A stretch of DNA of 57,365 nt from an uncultured Erysipelotrichaceae bacterium (GTDB lineage Bacteria > Bacillota_I > Bacilli_A > Erysipelotrichales > Erysipelotrichaceae), in assembly GCA_947649125.1 (NCBI GenBank), contig CANSQL010000010.1:1-57365 (forward strand), read 5' to 3'. The notes below the pieces were generated by a model. That model searched no databases. It was not told where the DNA came from and saw nothing but the letters and a program-made list of their open reading frames with translations. Position 1 is the first letter of the stretch, and each line of letters begins with the position of its first letter. This document shows positions 29,733 through 37,174 of this stretch, piece by piece. The position numbers and the translations under genes are program-made.

Positions 29733-30473
29733 ATGAGTCAAATATTAGAAGGTAATATATCGGTAAAGGCAGCCCTAACGGCGAATCAAAGAGTGATTCA
29801 ACAAATTATGGTTGAAAAAAAGCGCTACAGTCGTGATACGCACTTTATATTGAAGCAGGCATTACAGCGCAATATCAAAATCAATGAATGTTCGAGAGCT
29901 GACATTGATGCATTAGCGAGCGGAAAAACACACGGCGGGATGATTGCGATATGTGAGGAGCGAAGCTATCAAAGCTTAAGCGATTATGAAACAAAGGAAA
30001 ATGCCTTTTTAGCACTGTTGGAAGGAATCGAGGACCCCTTTAATTTCGGGTATGTCATCAGAGCCTTATATGCGGCAGGATGTGAGGGAATTATTGTTCC
30101 GCCGCGTAATTGGAACAGCGCAGCAGGTGTCGTTACAAAAGCAAGCGCCGGCGCAAGTGAATATATGAATATGATCATTGCGCATGATTTAAAGGAAACG
30201 GTGGATGCCTGTAAGAAGCAGCAGTTTTCAATCGTATGTGCACTGAGGAGTGCGCATTCCTTAAACGTATACGATTATACGTTCCCTAAGAAAATGATTT
30301 TAGCGATCGGCGGAGAGCTTCGCGGCTTATCTAAGGTCGTTATTGAGGCAAGCGATCAGGATATTTATATTCCCTATGCGAATGATTTTCGCAATGCGAT
30401 GACAGCCGCCGGCAGTGCCGCAATTTTAGGCTTTGAGCGATTGCGTCAACAATTGAAACAGAAAACACTGTGA
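29733..30473 (+). CDS. SpoU/TrmH-family RNA 2'-O-methyltransferase
   Basis: The 246-residue protein has an N-terminal L30-like substrate-binding region (ILEGNISVKAAL) and the SPOUT knot motifs: EGIEDPFNFGYVIRALYAAGCEGIIVPPRNW, then MILAIGGELRGLS and YIPYANDFRNAMTAAGSAAI. These enzymes 2'-O-methylate rRNA or tRNA with S-adenosylmethionine. The typical NLG or NVG motif is replaced by NFG. The start is the ATG at 29733 with GAAGGTG upstream. The open frame extends to 29355, antisense to nadE, but the promoter at 29683-29711 rules that out. Confidence 0.9.
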   Translation: MSQILEGNISVKAALTANQRVIQQIMVEKKRYSRDTHFILKQALQRNIKINECSRADIDALASGKTHGGMIAICEERSYQSLSDYETKENAFLALLEGIEDPFNFGYVIRALYAAGCEGIIVPPRNWNSAAGVVTKASAGASEYMNMIIAHDLKETVDACKKQQFSIVCALRSAHSLNVYDYTFPKKMILAIGGELRGLSKVVIEASDQDIYIPYANDFRNAMTAAGSAAILGFERLRQQLKQKTL

Positions 30474-30513
30474 ATGATCAGAGGGATTCTGAAACATCAC
30501 AGTGTTTTTTTTT
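30463..30513 (+). terminator. Terminator overlapping the methyltransferase stop codon
   Basis: AAACACTGTGA (30463-30473) pairs with TCACAGTGTTT and a long T-run follows. The stop codon is part of the stem. Confidence 0.88.
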
Positions 30514-30862
30514 AATCTGCGAATAAATAACCGCAAAAGATATAGATCATATTAATATAAAATGCGTCAACACCGAAAAAATCAAAGGCATCCTTCATCA
30601 GCGGCAGCGTGAAATACCCCATCTGCATCAGCATCAGCAGTACCATGACAAGGATTGCCAGCACCTTTTTGAACACCGCCGGATTTCTGCGCTTGCGGCT
30701 TTTATTTAACACCATGCCGAACAGAAACAGGGAACAAACGATCAAAAAGGTTAAAAGCGTCGGTGTGAAGGAAAACGTAAAGAAGCGATTGATCAGCTTT
30801 ACCGCCAATGCGGAAAACAGAATAATCAGAAACGGAATTCCGAGACGTTTCGTATCCTCCAT
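30512..30862 (-). CDS. Small four-helix membrane protein, unknown function
   Basis: The protein of about 116 residues has four hydrophobic helices (FLIILFSALAVKLI, LLTFLIVCSLFLFGMVL, VLAILVMVLLMLMQ, YINMIYIFCGYLF) and a basic loop KSRKRRNPAVFKK between helices two and three. No family is recognised. The ATG at 30862 directly follows the cyclophilin stop, and GAGGAAG within the end of that gene serves as ribosome site, so the two are translationally coupled. The last codon abuts the T-run of the convergent terminator. Confidence 0.7.
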   Translation of the reverse strand: MEDTKRLGIPFLIILFSALAVKLINRFFTFSFTPTLLTFLIVCSLFLFGMVLNKSRKRRNPAVFKKVLAILVMVLLMLMQMGYFTLPLMKDAFDFFGVDAFYINMIYIFCGYLFAD

Positions 30863-30863
30863 A

Positions 30864-31304
30864 CTATGCTTCCTCAATCGTTACCGATGTCATCACATCA
30901 CCGTTTTTCATACGGCGAACCTCATCAAGACCGTCAATTACCTTGCCGAATACCGTATGAACACCGTCTAAATGCGGCTGCGGATCATGGCAGATAAAGA
31001 ATTGACAGCACCCTGTATCCTTACCGCGATGCGCCATCGATAAGCTTCCGCTTTCATGACGATGCGGATTGCCCTTGGTTTCACACGGAATTGTATAACC
31101 GAGATCACCGGTACCGTCACCGTTGGGACATCCGCCTTGAGAAACAAAATGCGGAATTACGCGATGAAAGGTTTTTCCGTTGTAATAGCCTTGCTTCACC
31201 AGCTTCACAAAATTCTCCACTGTTTTCGGTGCTTCATCGGGATACAGCTCAAACTGAATCACTGCACCGTTTTCCATTTCAATAGAACCTAAAATTTTCA
31301 TCAT
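30864..31304 (-). CDS. Cyclophilin-type peptidyl-prolyl cis-trans isomerase
   Basis: The 146-residue cytoplasmic protein has the cyclophilin motifs [49 protein letters not shown]. It accelerates proline isomerisation during folding. No signal peptide is present. AGGAGG precedes the ATG. It is the second gene of a three-gene minus-strand unit with a retropepsin-like protease upstream and a membrane protein downstream. Confidence 0.93.
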   Translation of the reverse strand: MMKILGSIEMENGAVIQFELYPDEAPKTVENFVKLVKQGYYNGKTFHRVIPHFVSQGGCPNGDGTGDLGYTIPCETKGNPHRHESGSLSMAHRGKDTGCCQFFICHDPQPHLDGVHTVFGKVIDGLDEVRRMKNGDVMTSVTIEEA

Positions 31305-31313
31305 ATTTTCCTC

Positions 31314-32282
31314 CTATACAAGTAATATCATTTCCTTGCTGTTGATAAATCGAATTCGACGATTTCTGAATATTTCATTGCCTAAAATACCATCTAAAGG
31401 CAGATTCGCGAATATATCAGTTTCACCGGTATGCACATAGTTCAAGCGAATATGTGCTTTATACAAATACAGATTGAGTCGTTTGATCAGCTGTATGCTC
31501 ATTTCCTCAATGCCGTGTACCCCATAACCGTACATTTCCACATTTTCACTCAGCTCATAGCCATACTCCTGCATGCGACTTTTATTGACCCAGCCGCAGC
31601 GTGCACCGGTATCCAAGCCCATTTTTAACACATTTCCCTTTTCATCCTTTACCAATAATAACGGGAACAGCGCTTTTACCATATTCGGATAGGCAAAGGA
31701 ATAACGATTTTCTAACACCTTAAACACCTTTGCGACATCATCGATTTCAAAATCAAGCTGTGATAAAATATCCCATCCGATAATACCGTCAAATAAATAA
31801 AAGCCTTTATTTGTAAGCGATAATCGAGGTGCCTGAAGCGATATCACCGGAAATTGAAACAGTGAAAGCGGACCGATTGAAAACTCCTCAATGACATAGG
31901 CCTGCATTTGTTTCTTAGTTCCGCCGATTGAGCTGATCGAAAGCTTCGATCCTAAGCGATCGGCATTGATCTCTGTTAATATTTCCTGTCGTACTCCCGA
32001 TATTTGAGCGCCCGTATCAAGCACAAAGCGAAGCTTGCGGCCGCCGACTGTTGCCGGAACCATATATAATCCGGTAAAGCTGCGCTTAAGCGGAAGCTGA
32101 AATGCTTTTTTCTCCATCGTATAAAAGATTCTGTCACTGTTATAATTGATATCATGATAAATACGATCTTGGGTATATACAGCGACCTGCTTGCGCATCT
32201 CTGCCCGCATTTGCGCGACAGCTTCTTCGCTTAGTACTGTTTCTTTTGTCGTTGTTGTTTTACATTGACGAAGCAGCAGCAT
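31314..32282 (-). CDS. Retropepsin-like aspartyl protease with two DTGA motifs
   Basis: The 322-residue protein contains two aspartic-protease signatures, FVLDTGAQISGV near residue 90 and MGLDTGARCGWV near residue 223. It is therefore a tandem, pepsin-like arrangement that could fold into an active site without dimerising. The second half also contains LPLDGILGNEIF, the hydrophobic-hydrophobic-Gly element expected in the fold. No signal peptide is seen, so it should act in the cytoplasm. The ATG at 32282 follows GAGGTGAT; the upstream GTG is part of that site. Substrate unknown. Confidence 0.75.
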   Translation of the reverse strand: MLLLRQCKTTTTKETVLSEEAVAQMRAEMRKQVAVYTQDRIYHDINYNSDRIFYTMEKKAFQLPLKRSFTGLYMVPATVGGRKLRFVLDTGAQISGVRQEILTEINADRLGSKLSISSIGGTKKQMQAYVIEEFSIGPLSLFQFPVISLQAPRLSLTNKGFYLFDGIIGWDILSQLDFEIDDVAKVFKVLENRYSFAYPNMVKALFPLLLVKDEKGNVLKMGLDTGARCGWVNKSRMQEYGYELSENVEMYGYGVHGIEEMSIQLIKRLNLYLYKAHIRLNYVHTGETDIFANLPLDGILGNEIFRNRRIRFINSKEMILLV

Positions 32283-32302
32283 ACTTATCACCTCAGGCTT
32301 TT

Positions 32303-32335
32303 ATTATACCATATCTGATGCTTTTCTGTTATAAT
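32303..32335. promoter_or_regulatory. Back-to-back promoters (-10 elements)
   Basis: TATAAT at 32330-32335 on the plus strand serves the DUF4438 gene, and ATTATA at 32303-32308 is a TATAAT for the protease gene on the minus strand. The -35 boxes would overlap the opposite transcription units. Confidence 0.5.
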
Positions 32336-32369
32336 AGTTTACATAAAAAACGAAATAAAGGAGAAGCAT

Positions 32370-33236
32370 ATGAAAACAAATGAAGCAAAGCTGGTAATGC
32401 AGAGTATGCAGGGAGGCGTTCATCATCCGACCGTAAGCGGTGACGGCTATTGGGTCGGCTTTGACGGCAAGGGACGGATTCCGATGGGAGTCGGCGGTAT
32501 CACCTATAATTTTAAGATCGGGGACAACTGTATGGATATCGTCGGTGATCATATTGAACCCGGCGTATCGATAAAAAACAGCGATGCGAAGGAAAACGGG
32601 GCTTTGACGGCATTTTCCTGTATCGGCAATGAGGCGATTGTCATAAGCGGCGATGCGAAAGGAAGCAAGGGCTTTGTCACCGGTAAGCACGGCGGTATCA
32701 ATCATGTGATTGCTTATTTCGATCAAGCGGTATTGGAAAAGCTGAATGTCAATGACCGCATTGCGATCAAAGCATACGGACAGGGCTGTAAGCTGCTTGA
32801 TTATCCGGATATCACCGTTATGAATATCGACCCCACCCTGTTGCATCAGATGAATATCGTTGAAAACGATGATAACACCTTGCGTGTTCCCGTTACCCAT
32901 ATCATTCCCGCTCATTTGATGGGCAGCGGTATCGGCGCAACAACATTGATGAACGGTGATTATGATATTATGACCCAGGATCAAGCAAGCAATCAAACCT
33001 ATCAGTTAGAAACACTGCGCTTCGGTGATCTTGTCTATATCGAAAATCATAACTGTACCAACGGTGCTCATTATCAAGCTGACAGTGCCGCGGTCGGAGT
33101 AATCGTGCACAGCGATTCCTATACAAGCGGACACGGTCCCGGTGTCTGTGTTATTATGACCGGCCGTAAATCAACCCTTCAGCCGATCATCGATAAGCAT
33201 GCGAATATCGCCGATATCTTAGTGAAAGAGAAGTAA
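32370..33236 (+). CDS. DUF4438 family protein
   Basis: The 288-residue protein is glycine- and histidine-rich, with segments VSGDGYWVGFDGKGRIPMGVGGITYNFKIGD near the N-terminus and SDSYTSGHGPGVCVIMTG near the C-terminus. I recognise these as the DUF4438 family, which has solved structures but no established function. It is cytoplasmic by sequence, and the ribosome site is AAAGGAGAAG. A stand-alone gene with its own promoter and terminator. Confidence 0.8.
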   Translation: MKTNEAKLVMQSMQGGVHHPTVSGDGYWVGFDGKGRIPMGVGGITYNFKIGDNCMDIVGDHIEPGVSIKNSDAKENGALTAFSCIGNEAIVISGDAKGSKGFVTGKHGGINHVIAYFDQAVLEKLNVNDRIAIKAYGQGCKLLDYPDITVMNIDPTLLHQMNIVENDDNTLRVPVTHIIPAHLMGSGIGATTLMNGDYDIMTQDQASNQTYQLETLRFGDLVYIENHNCTNGAHYQADSAAVGVIVHSDSYTSGHGPGVCVIMTGRKSTLQPIIDKHANIADILVKEK

Positions 33237-33239
33237 AAG

Positions 33240-33276
33240 AAAGGCAGTCCTTCAAAACGAAGTGAACTGCCTTTTA
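33240..33276. terminator. Bidirectional terminator between DUF4438 and the phosphonate operon
   Basis: AAAGGCAGT pairs with ACTGCCTTT, with a TTC/GAA inner stem and A/T-rich tails on both sides; it serves both converging units. Confidence 0.88.
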
Positions 33277-33279
33277 ATT

Positions 33280-34575
33280 TTAAAGCTCATTGATCAAGGT
33301 TAAAATACTCTTAATGGACAACAGACGATCATCTACCTCTTTGGCACGGTGATGCTTCAAAATATCGATTGCCGTATTTTGCATTGCCGGGAACGCACTT
33401 CTTGTCAGCTGATTCGCATAGATGACGATATTAATGCCGTGCTGAGCCAATTCTTCCTCTGTCACGGTATTAAATGAAGTCGGAACGACAATAATCGGTG
33501 TTGTCTGATCATTCTTTCTGAATTCATCACAGAACGCAAAGATTTCATCTGCATCCTTCTTACGGGAATGAATCATAATACCGTCTGCGCCGGCCTTCAC
33601 ATACGCATAGGCACGATCTAACGCATCCTGCATTCCCTTCTCTAAAATTAAGCTTTCGATGCGGGCAATGATCATAAAATCATCGCTCAACTGAACATTT
33701 TTACCGGCTGAAATTTTCGCACAAAAGTTTTCGATCGTATCCTGGGTCTGCGCAACCTCATTTCCGAACAGCGAATTTTTCTTTAAGCCGGTCTTATCCT
33801 CAATAATAATTGCTGAAACACCCATACGCTCTAAGGTTCTGACATTATAGACAAAGTGCTCGATCAAGCCGCCGGTATCACCGTCTAAAATGATCGGCTT
33901 TGTAGAAACATCCATTACATCATCAATCGTTCTGATTCGACTTGACATATCGACAAGCTCAATATCAGGCTTACCCTTAGCGGTAGAATCGCAAAGACTG
34001 CTGATCCACATCGCATCGAATTGATCCAATTCTCCTTCATGTTCAACGATCGTTTTCTCCGCAATCAACGCAGTGATACCGCTGTGTACCTCTAATGCCT
34101 TAACGATCGGACGAAGCTGAAGCAGCTGTTTTAAACGCTTACGACGAAATTCCGGCATACTCAGCTTTTCACGCATACGATTGTCAATACGCTTGACTCC
34201 TTCACTTCTTGTATAAGGAACCTCAATCAGGGTACCGCCCCATTCCTTCAATATCTCAATGACTTCCTCACGTACCGATTTCTGTTCATTATCCTTCCAA
34301 TTATCACCGTGTACGACATAATCAGGACGATATTTTAATAAATTCTCACGATAAGAAACGCTTTTCTGATCGACGATTTCATCGATTTCCGCAATTCCCT
34401 CAAGCATCTGTTTACGCATTTCAAAGCTGATCGTCGGAAAGCGGTCAAATTTTACCAGTGCTTCATCACTCATAACACCGGCAATCAGTCTTCCGTATTT
34501 TTTCGCTTCCTTGATAATATTCATGTGTCCCTCATGCAGGACATCGGTTGTAAAGCATGTATAAACTGTTTTCAT
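33280..34575 (-). CDS. pepM: Phosphoenolpyruvate mutase fused to an HxGH cytidylyltransferase
   Basis: Residues 1-135 are a cytidylyltransferase of the HxGH class (TDVLHEGHMNIIKEAKKYG...VHGDNW). Residues 140-431 are PEP mutase with the diagnostic EDKTGLKKNSLFG, DGDTGG and MIIARIES. PEP mutase makes phosphonopyruvate, forming the carbon-phosphorus bond. The fused cytidylyltransferase is expected to activate the finished phosphonate as a CMP conjugate for transfer to a glycan or lipid (inference from similar fusions). It is the third gene of a tight operon with one base to ppd. The start has AAGGAG. Confidence 0.93.
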   Translation of the reverse strand: MKTVYTCFTTDVLHEGHMNIIKEAKKYGRLIAGVMSDEALVKFDRFPTISFEMRKQMLEGIAEIDEIVDQKSVSYRENLLKYRPDYVVHGDNWKDNEQKSVREEVIEILKEWGGTLIEVPYTRSEGVKRIDNRMREKLSMPEFRRKRLKQLLQLRPIVKALEVHSGITALIAEKTIVEHEGELDQFDAMWISSLCDSTAKGKPDIELVDMSSRIRTIDDVMDVSTKPIILDGDTGGLIEHFVYNVRTLERMGVSAIIIEDKTGLKKNSLFGNEVAQTQDTIENFCAKISAGKNVQLSDDFMIIARIESLILEKGMQDALDRAYAYVKAGADGIMIHSRKKDADEIFAFCDEFRKNDQTTPIIVVPTSFNTVTEEELAQHGINIVIYANQLTRSAFPAMQNTAIDILKHHRAKEVDDRLLSIKSILTLINEL

Positions 34576-34576
34576 C

Positions 34577-35704
34577 TTATTCTCCTTTTACTGCAGCCAT
34601 AAAGGACTGCTTATTCATAACGGCACTTTCCTTCGGGCGCCCTAAATCCTCTCTGGCACCTAACGCTACCTTGACCTCAATCATGATCGGCCCTTTATTA
34701 TTTCGTGCCTGTTTCAGCACAGTTGTAAGCTCATCAGCACTTGCGGCACAATATACGTGAGCATAGCCGAATACCTTCGCAGTATCCGCAAACGAAGTGC
34801 TCTGACAATTTGTCGGCATTCCGCCTACCGATTCATGCGCATTGTTGTTTAAAATAATATGACATAGATTATCGGTACGCATATTTGCGATAAAATCCAT
34901 CGAACCCATGTGCATCAAGGCAGCGCCGTCTCCGTCGATACAGAATACTCTGCGGTTTGGATTGACTGCGGCAACTCCCTGTGCGATCATTGATGCATGT
35001 CCCATCGAACCGACGGTAAGAAATAACTGCTTATGTTCCCCGTACAGTGCATCGCTTTGTTCATAGGCCTCGCGTGAAATTTTACCGGTCGTCGTGATAT
35101 ATAAATCATCCTTTTGTCGGTGCTGTAAAATCATTTGAATTGCATCCTCACGCTTAAAGGTGAAACCGTTGTCCTGATTAAATTTCTGTTCATTTTTCAA
35201 TGCGCCTTTTTTTATCACAAACGCAAACTGCTTATTTGCGGATAAACAACCCTTGGCACGATGTAACAGGCTTTGATATGTTTCCTGCTTTGTTTCTTTA
35301 TCAATCAGCGCATATTCAATGCCCAACAGCTCTAATAAAGGACATGTGATTTCCCCTTGAAAAATATGCTGAGGCTCATCCTTTTGATTCGGTTCCCCGC
35401 GATAACCGATCAAAAACAGCATCGGAATATCGTAAACCTTTTGATGAATCAAGCTCGCAATCGGATTTAACGCATTGCCCATACCGCTGTTTTGCATATA
35501 CACACAGCTGATCTGTTCACTGCCTAAATAATATCCGGCCGCAAGCGCAACGGCTGCCCCCTCATTGACCGGCACCATATGCTGCTTATTTGTTTCATGA
35601 ATATTCAAATAATCGCATAGGGGCTTTAATACGGAATCCGGAACACCGATAAAGTGTTTGATATTCAATGCGTGAATTCCGTCGATAAAATTTTTAATTT
35701 CCAT
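34577..35704 (-). CDS. ppd: Phosphonopyruvate decarboxylase
   Basis: The 375-residue thiamine-diphosphate enzyme has the activating glutamate in VPVNEGAAVALAAGYYLG and the TPP/Mg motif GDGAALMHMGSMDFIA...NNNAHESVGG. It decarboxylates phosphonopyruvate to phosphonoacetaldehyde, making PEP mutase flux irreversible. It starts immediately after the transaminase stop (TAAATG), with GAGGTGA as ribosome site. Length and motifs are normal for the family. Confidence 0.94.
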   Translation of the reverse strand: MEIKNFIDGIHALNIKHFIGVPDSVLKPLCDYLNIHETNKQHMVPVNEGAAVALAAGYYLGSEQISCVYMQNSGMGNALNPIASLIHQKVYDIPMLFLIGYRGEPNQKDEPQHIFQGEITCPLLELLGIEYALIDKETKQETYQSLLHRAKGCLSANKQFAFVIKKGALKNEQKFNQDNGFTFKREDAIQMILQHRQKDDLYITTTGKISREAYEQSDALYGEHKQLFLTVGSMGHASMIAQGVAAVNPNRRVFCIDGDGAALMHMGSMDFIANMRTDNLCHIILNNNAHESVGGMPTNCQSTSFADTAKVFGYAHVYCAASADELTTVLKQARNNKGPIMIEVKVALGAREDLGRPKESAVMNKQSFMAAVKGE

Positions 35705-36799
35705 TTATTTCACCTCATTAAAATATGCTTCTAACAGCGTGATAAAGCGATCGACATCCGCATCGCTGATTTCACCGATATTACCGATACGGAATGCATC
35801 ATACTGCGGCAGCTTTCCGCTGTACAACAAATAGCCGTTGTCTTTGAAATAATCATAGAAATCATTGAATACAAAGCCTTCCTTACACAGATACGTAGTG
35901 ATGACCGGTGATTGATCGCTGTAAGGAACCAAGGTTTCAAAGCCTTGACGAAGCATCGCTTCACGAATTCTTTTTTGAATCATTAAATAACGCTCATATC
36001 TTACCGCAATACCGCCGCTTTCTGTTAACTCGCCGATCGCCTGCTTCAACGCTCGTAATACATGTGTCGGGGAAGTAAAGCGAAAGGAGCCGTTACCCTT
36101 TTCCATCATTTGATATTGTGCATATAAATCTAATGACAATGACGGACAGATGCCTTCACACTGATCCAAATGTGATCGCTTCGCATAGATCAGCGCCAAT
36201 CCCGGCACACCGTGCAGACATTTATTGGCACTGGTAATCAAATAATCGACATCCAATTCATCTAATGACATCGGCAAGCTCGCAAAGCTGCTCATCGCAT
36301 CTACGATACTGATTTTTTGATAGCGATGAATCAATTCTTGAATGCTTTTGATATCATTTAATACACCTGCCGTTGTTTCACTGTGAATATAAGCCACATG
36401 AGTGATATCCTTACGGGCAATCTGTGCTTCGATCTCACTCAGCGGTAATTGATGAAGCATGGAATACGATACGATATCATAAGGCACCTTTGCCGCCTTA
36501 CAGATTTGTTCCATACGCTCACCGTAAGCACCGTTTGACAGAATCAATACCTTTTCATTTTGTTTTACCACGCTTGTTAAAACGCTCTCTACGCCATAGG
36601 TACCGGAGCCCTGTAATAACACGCATGTGTAAACAGCTTCATTCGCATTCGCAAGCTGTAACAGCGTTTGACGAACCTCTTGTACCATATTCTGATACTC
36701 GCTGTCACGTGTACCCATATCAATCAACATCGTTTCCTTAACACTTTTGCTTGTGGTCAACGGACCCGGTGTCAACAATACCTTTTGTGCTGTATTCAT
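35705..36799 (-). CDS. phnW: 2-aminoethylphosphonate aminotransferase
   Basis: The fold-type I PLP enzyme of about 364 residues begins MNTAQKVLLTPGPLTTS, shows GSGTYGVESVL, and has the PLP lysine in SANKCLHGVPG. It interconverts phosphonoacetaldehyde and 2-aminoethylphosphonate with alanine/pyruvate. Downstream PEP mutase and decarboxylase show that it works in the biosynthetic direction here. The start is the ATG at 36799, with GGGAGG seven bases before it; the in-frame ATG at 36820 has none. First gene of the operon. Confidence 0.93.
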   Translation of the reverse strand: MNTAQKVLLTPGPLTTSKSVKETMLIDMGTRDSEYQNMVQEVRQTLLQLANANEAVYTCVLLQGSGTYGVESVLTSVVKQNEKVLILSNGAYGERMEQICKAAKVPYDIVSYSMLHQLPLSEIEAQIARKDITHVAYIHSETTAGVLNDIKSIQELIHRYQKISIVDAMSSFASLPMSLDELDVDYLITSANKCLHGVPGLALIYAKRSHLDQCEGICPSLSLDLYAQYQMMEKGNGSFRFTSPTHVLRALKQAIGELTESGGIAVRYERYLMIQKRIREAMLRQGFETLVPYSDQSPVITTYLCKEGFVFNDFYDYFKDNGYLLYSGKLPQYDAFRIGNIGEISDADVDRFITLLEAYFNEVK

Positions 36800-37174
36800 A
36801 TAATCCTCCCGGTTCTTCATTTATGAACCTTTTTCACTTATTGTTCAATAACTTATATTTTATCACTCTTTATGAACGATTACAACCTTATTTCAAGTTC
36901 ATTTTGTCCATAATTCGAATCTTTTCGGTTGTAAACATACAAAACCGCTTTCAATTTACTGCTTCCTGTAACAATTACGGAATGCTCATACCGACAGTAA
37001 ACAATTCGACAAGAACCTGTAATATCTGCCTGCACGGTGAACAAATGAAAAAGGTAATAATATAAGATACATTATTTATTATCAGAAAATAACGGCTTTT
37101 AGATAAAAACAGTTTCTTTTTCGACTGAAATTTGATATAATTCACATGACAGGGGACGGAAAAGAGGAATAAAG
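36800..37174. other. Intergenic region between the phosphonate operon and the Q/N-rich gene
   Basis: This divergent region must hold both promoters. GTTCATAAA occurs twice on the minus strand, once on each side of 36840, as a possible short operator. TATAAT at 37136-37141 is a likely -10 for the plus-strand gene, but no good -35 precedes it. I see no gene or structured RNA. Confidence 0.45.

Noticed and set aside
32304-32996. A 230-codon open frame on the minus strand
   Set aside because: It lies entirely opposite the DUF4438 gene, has no ribosome site at its start and encodes an implausible His/Ile-rich sequence; it is a frame shadow.
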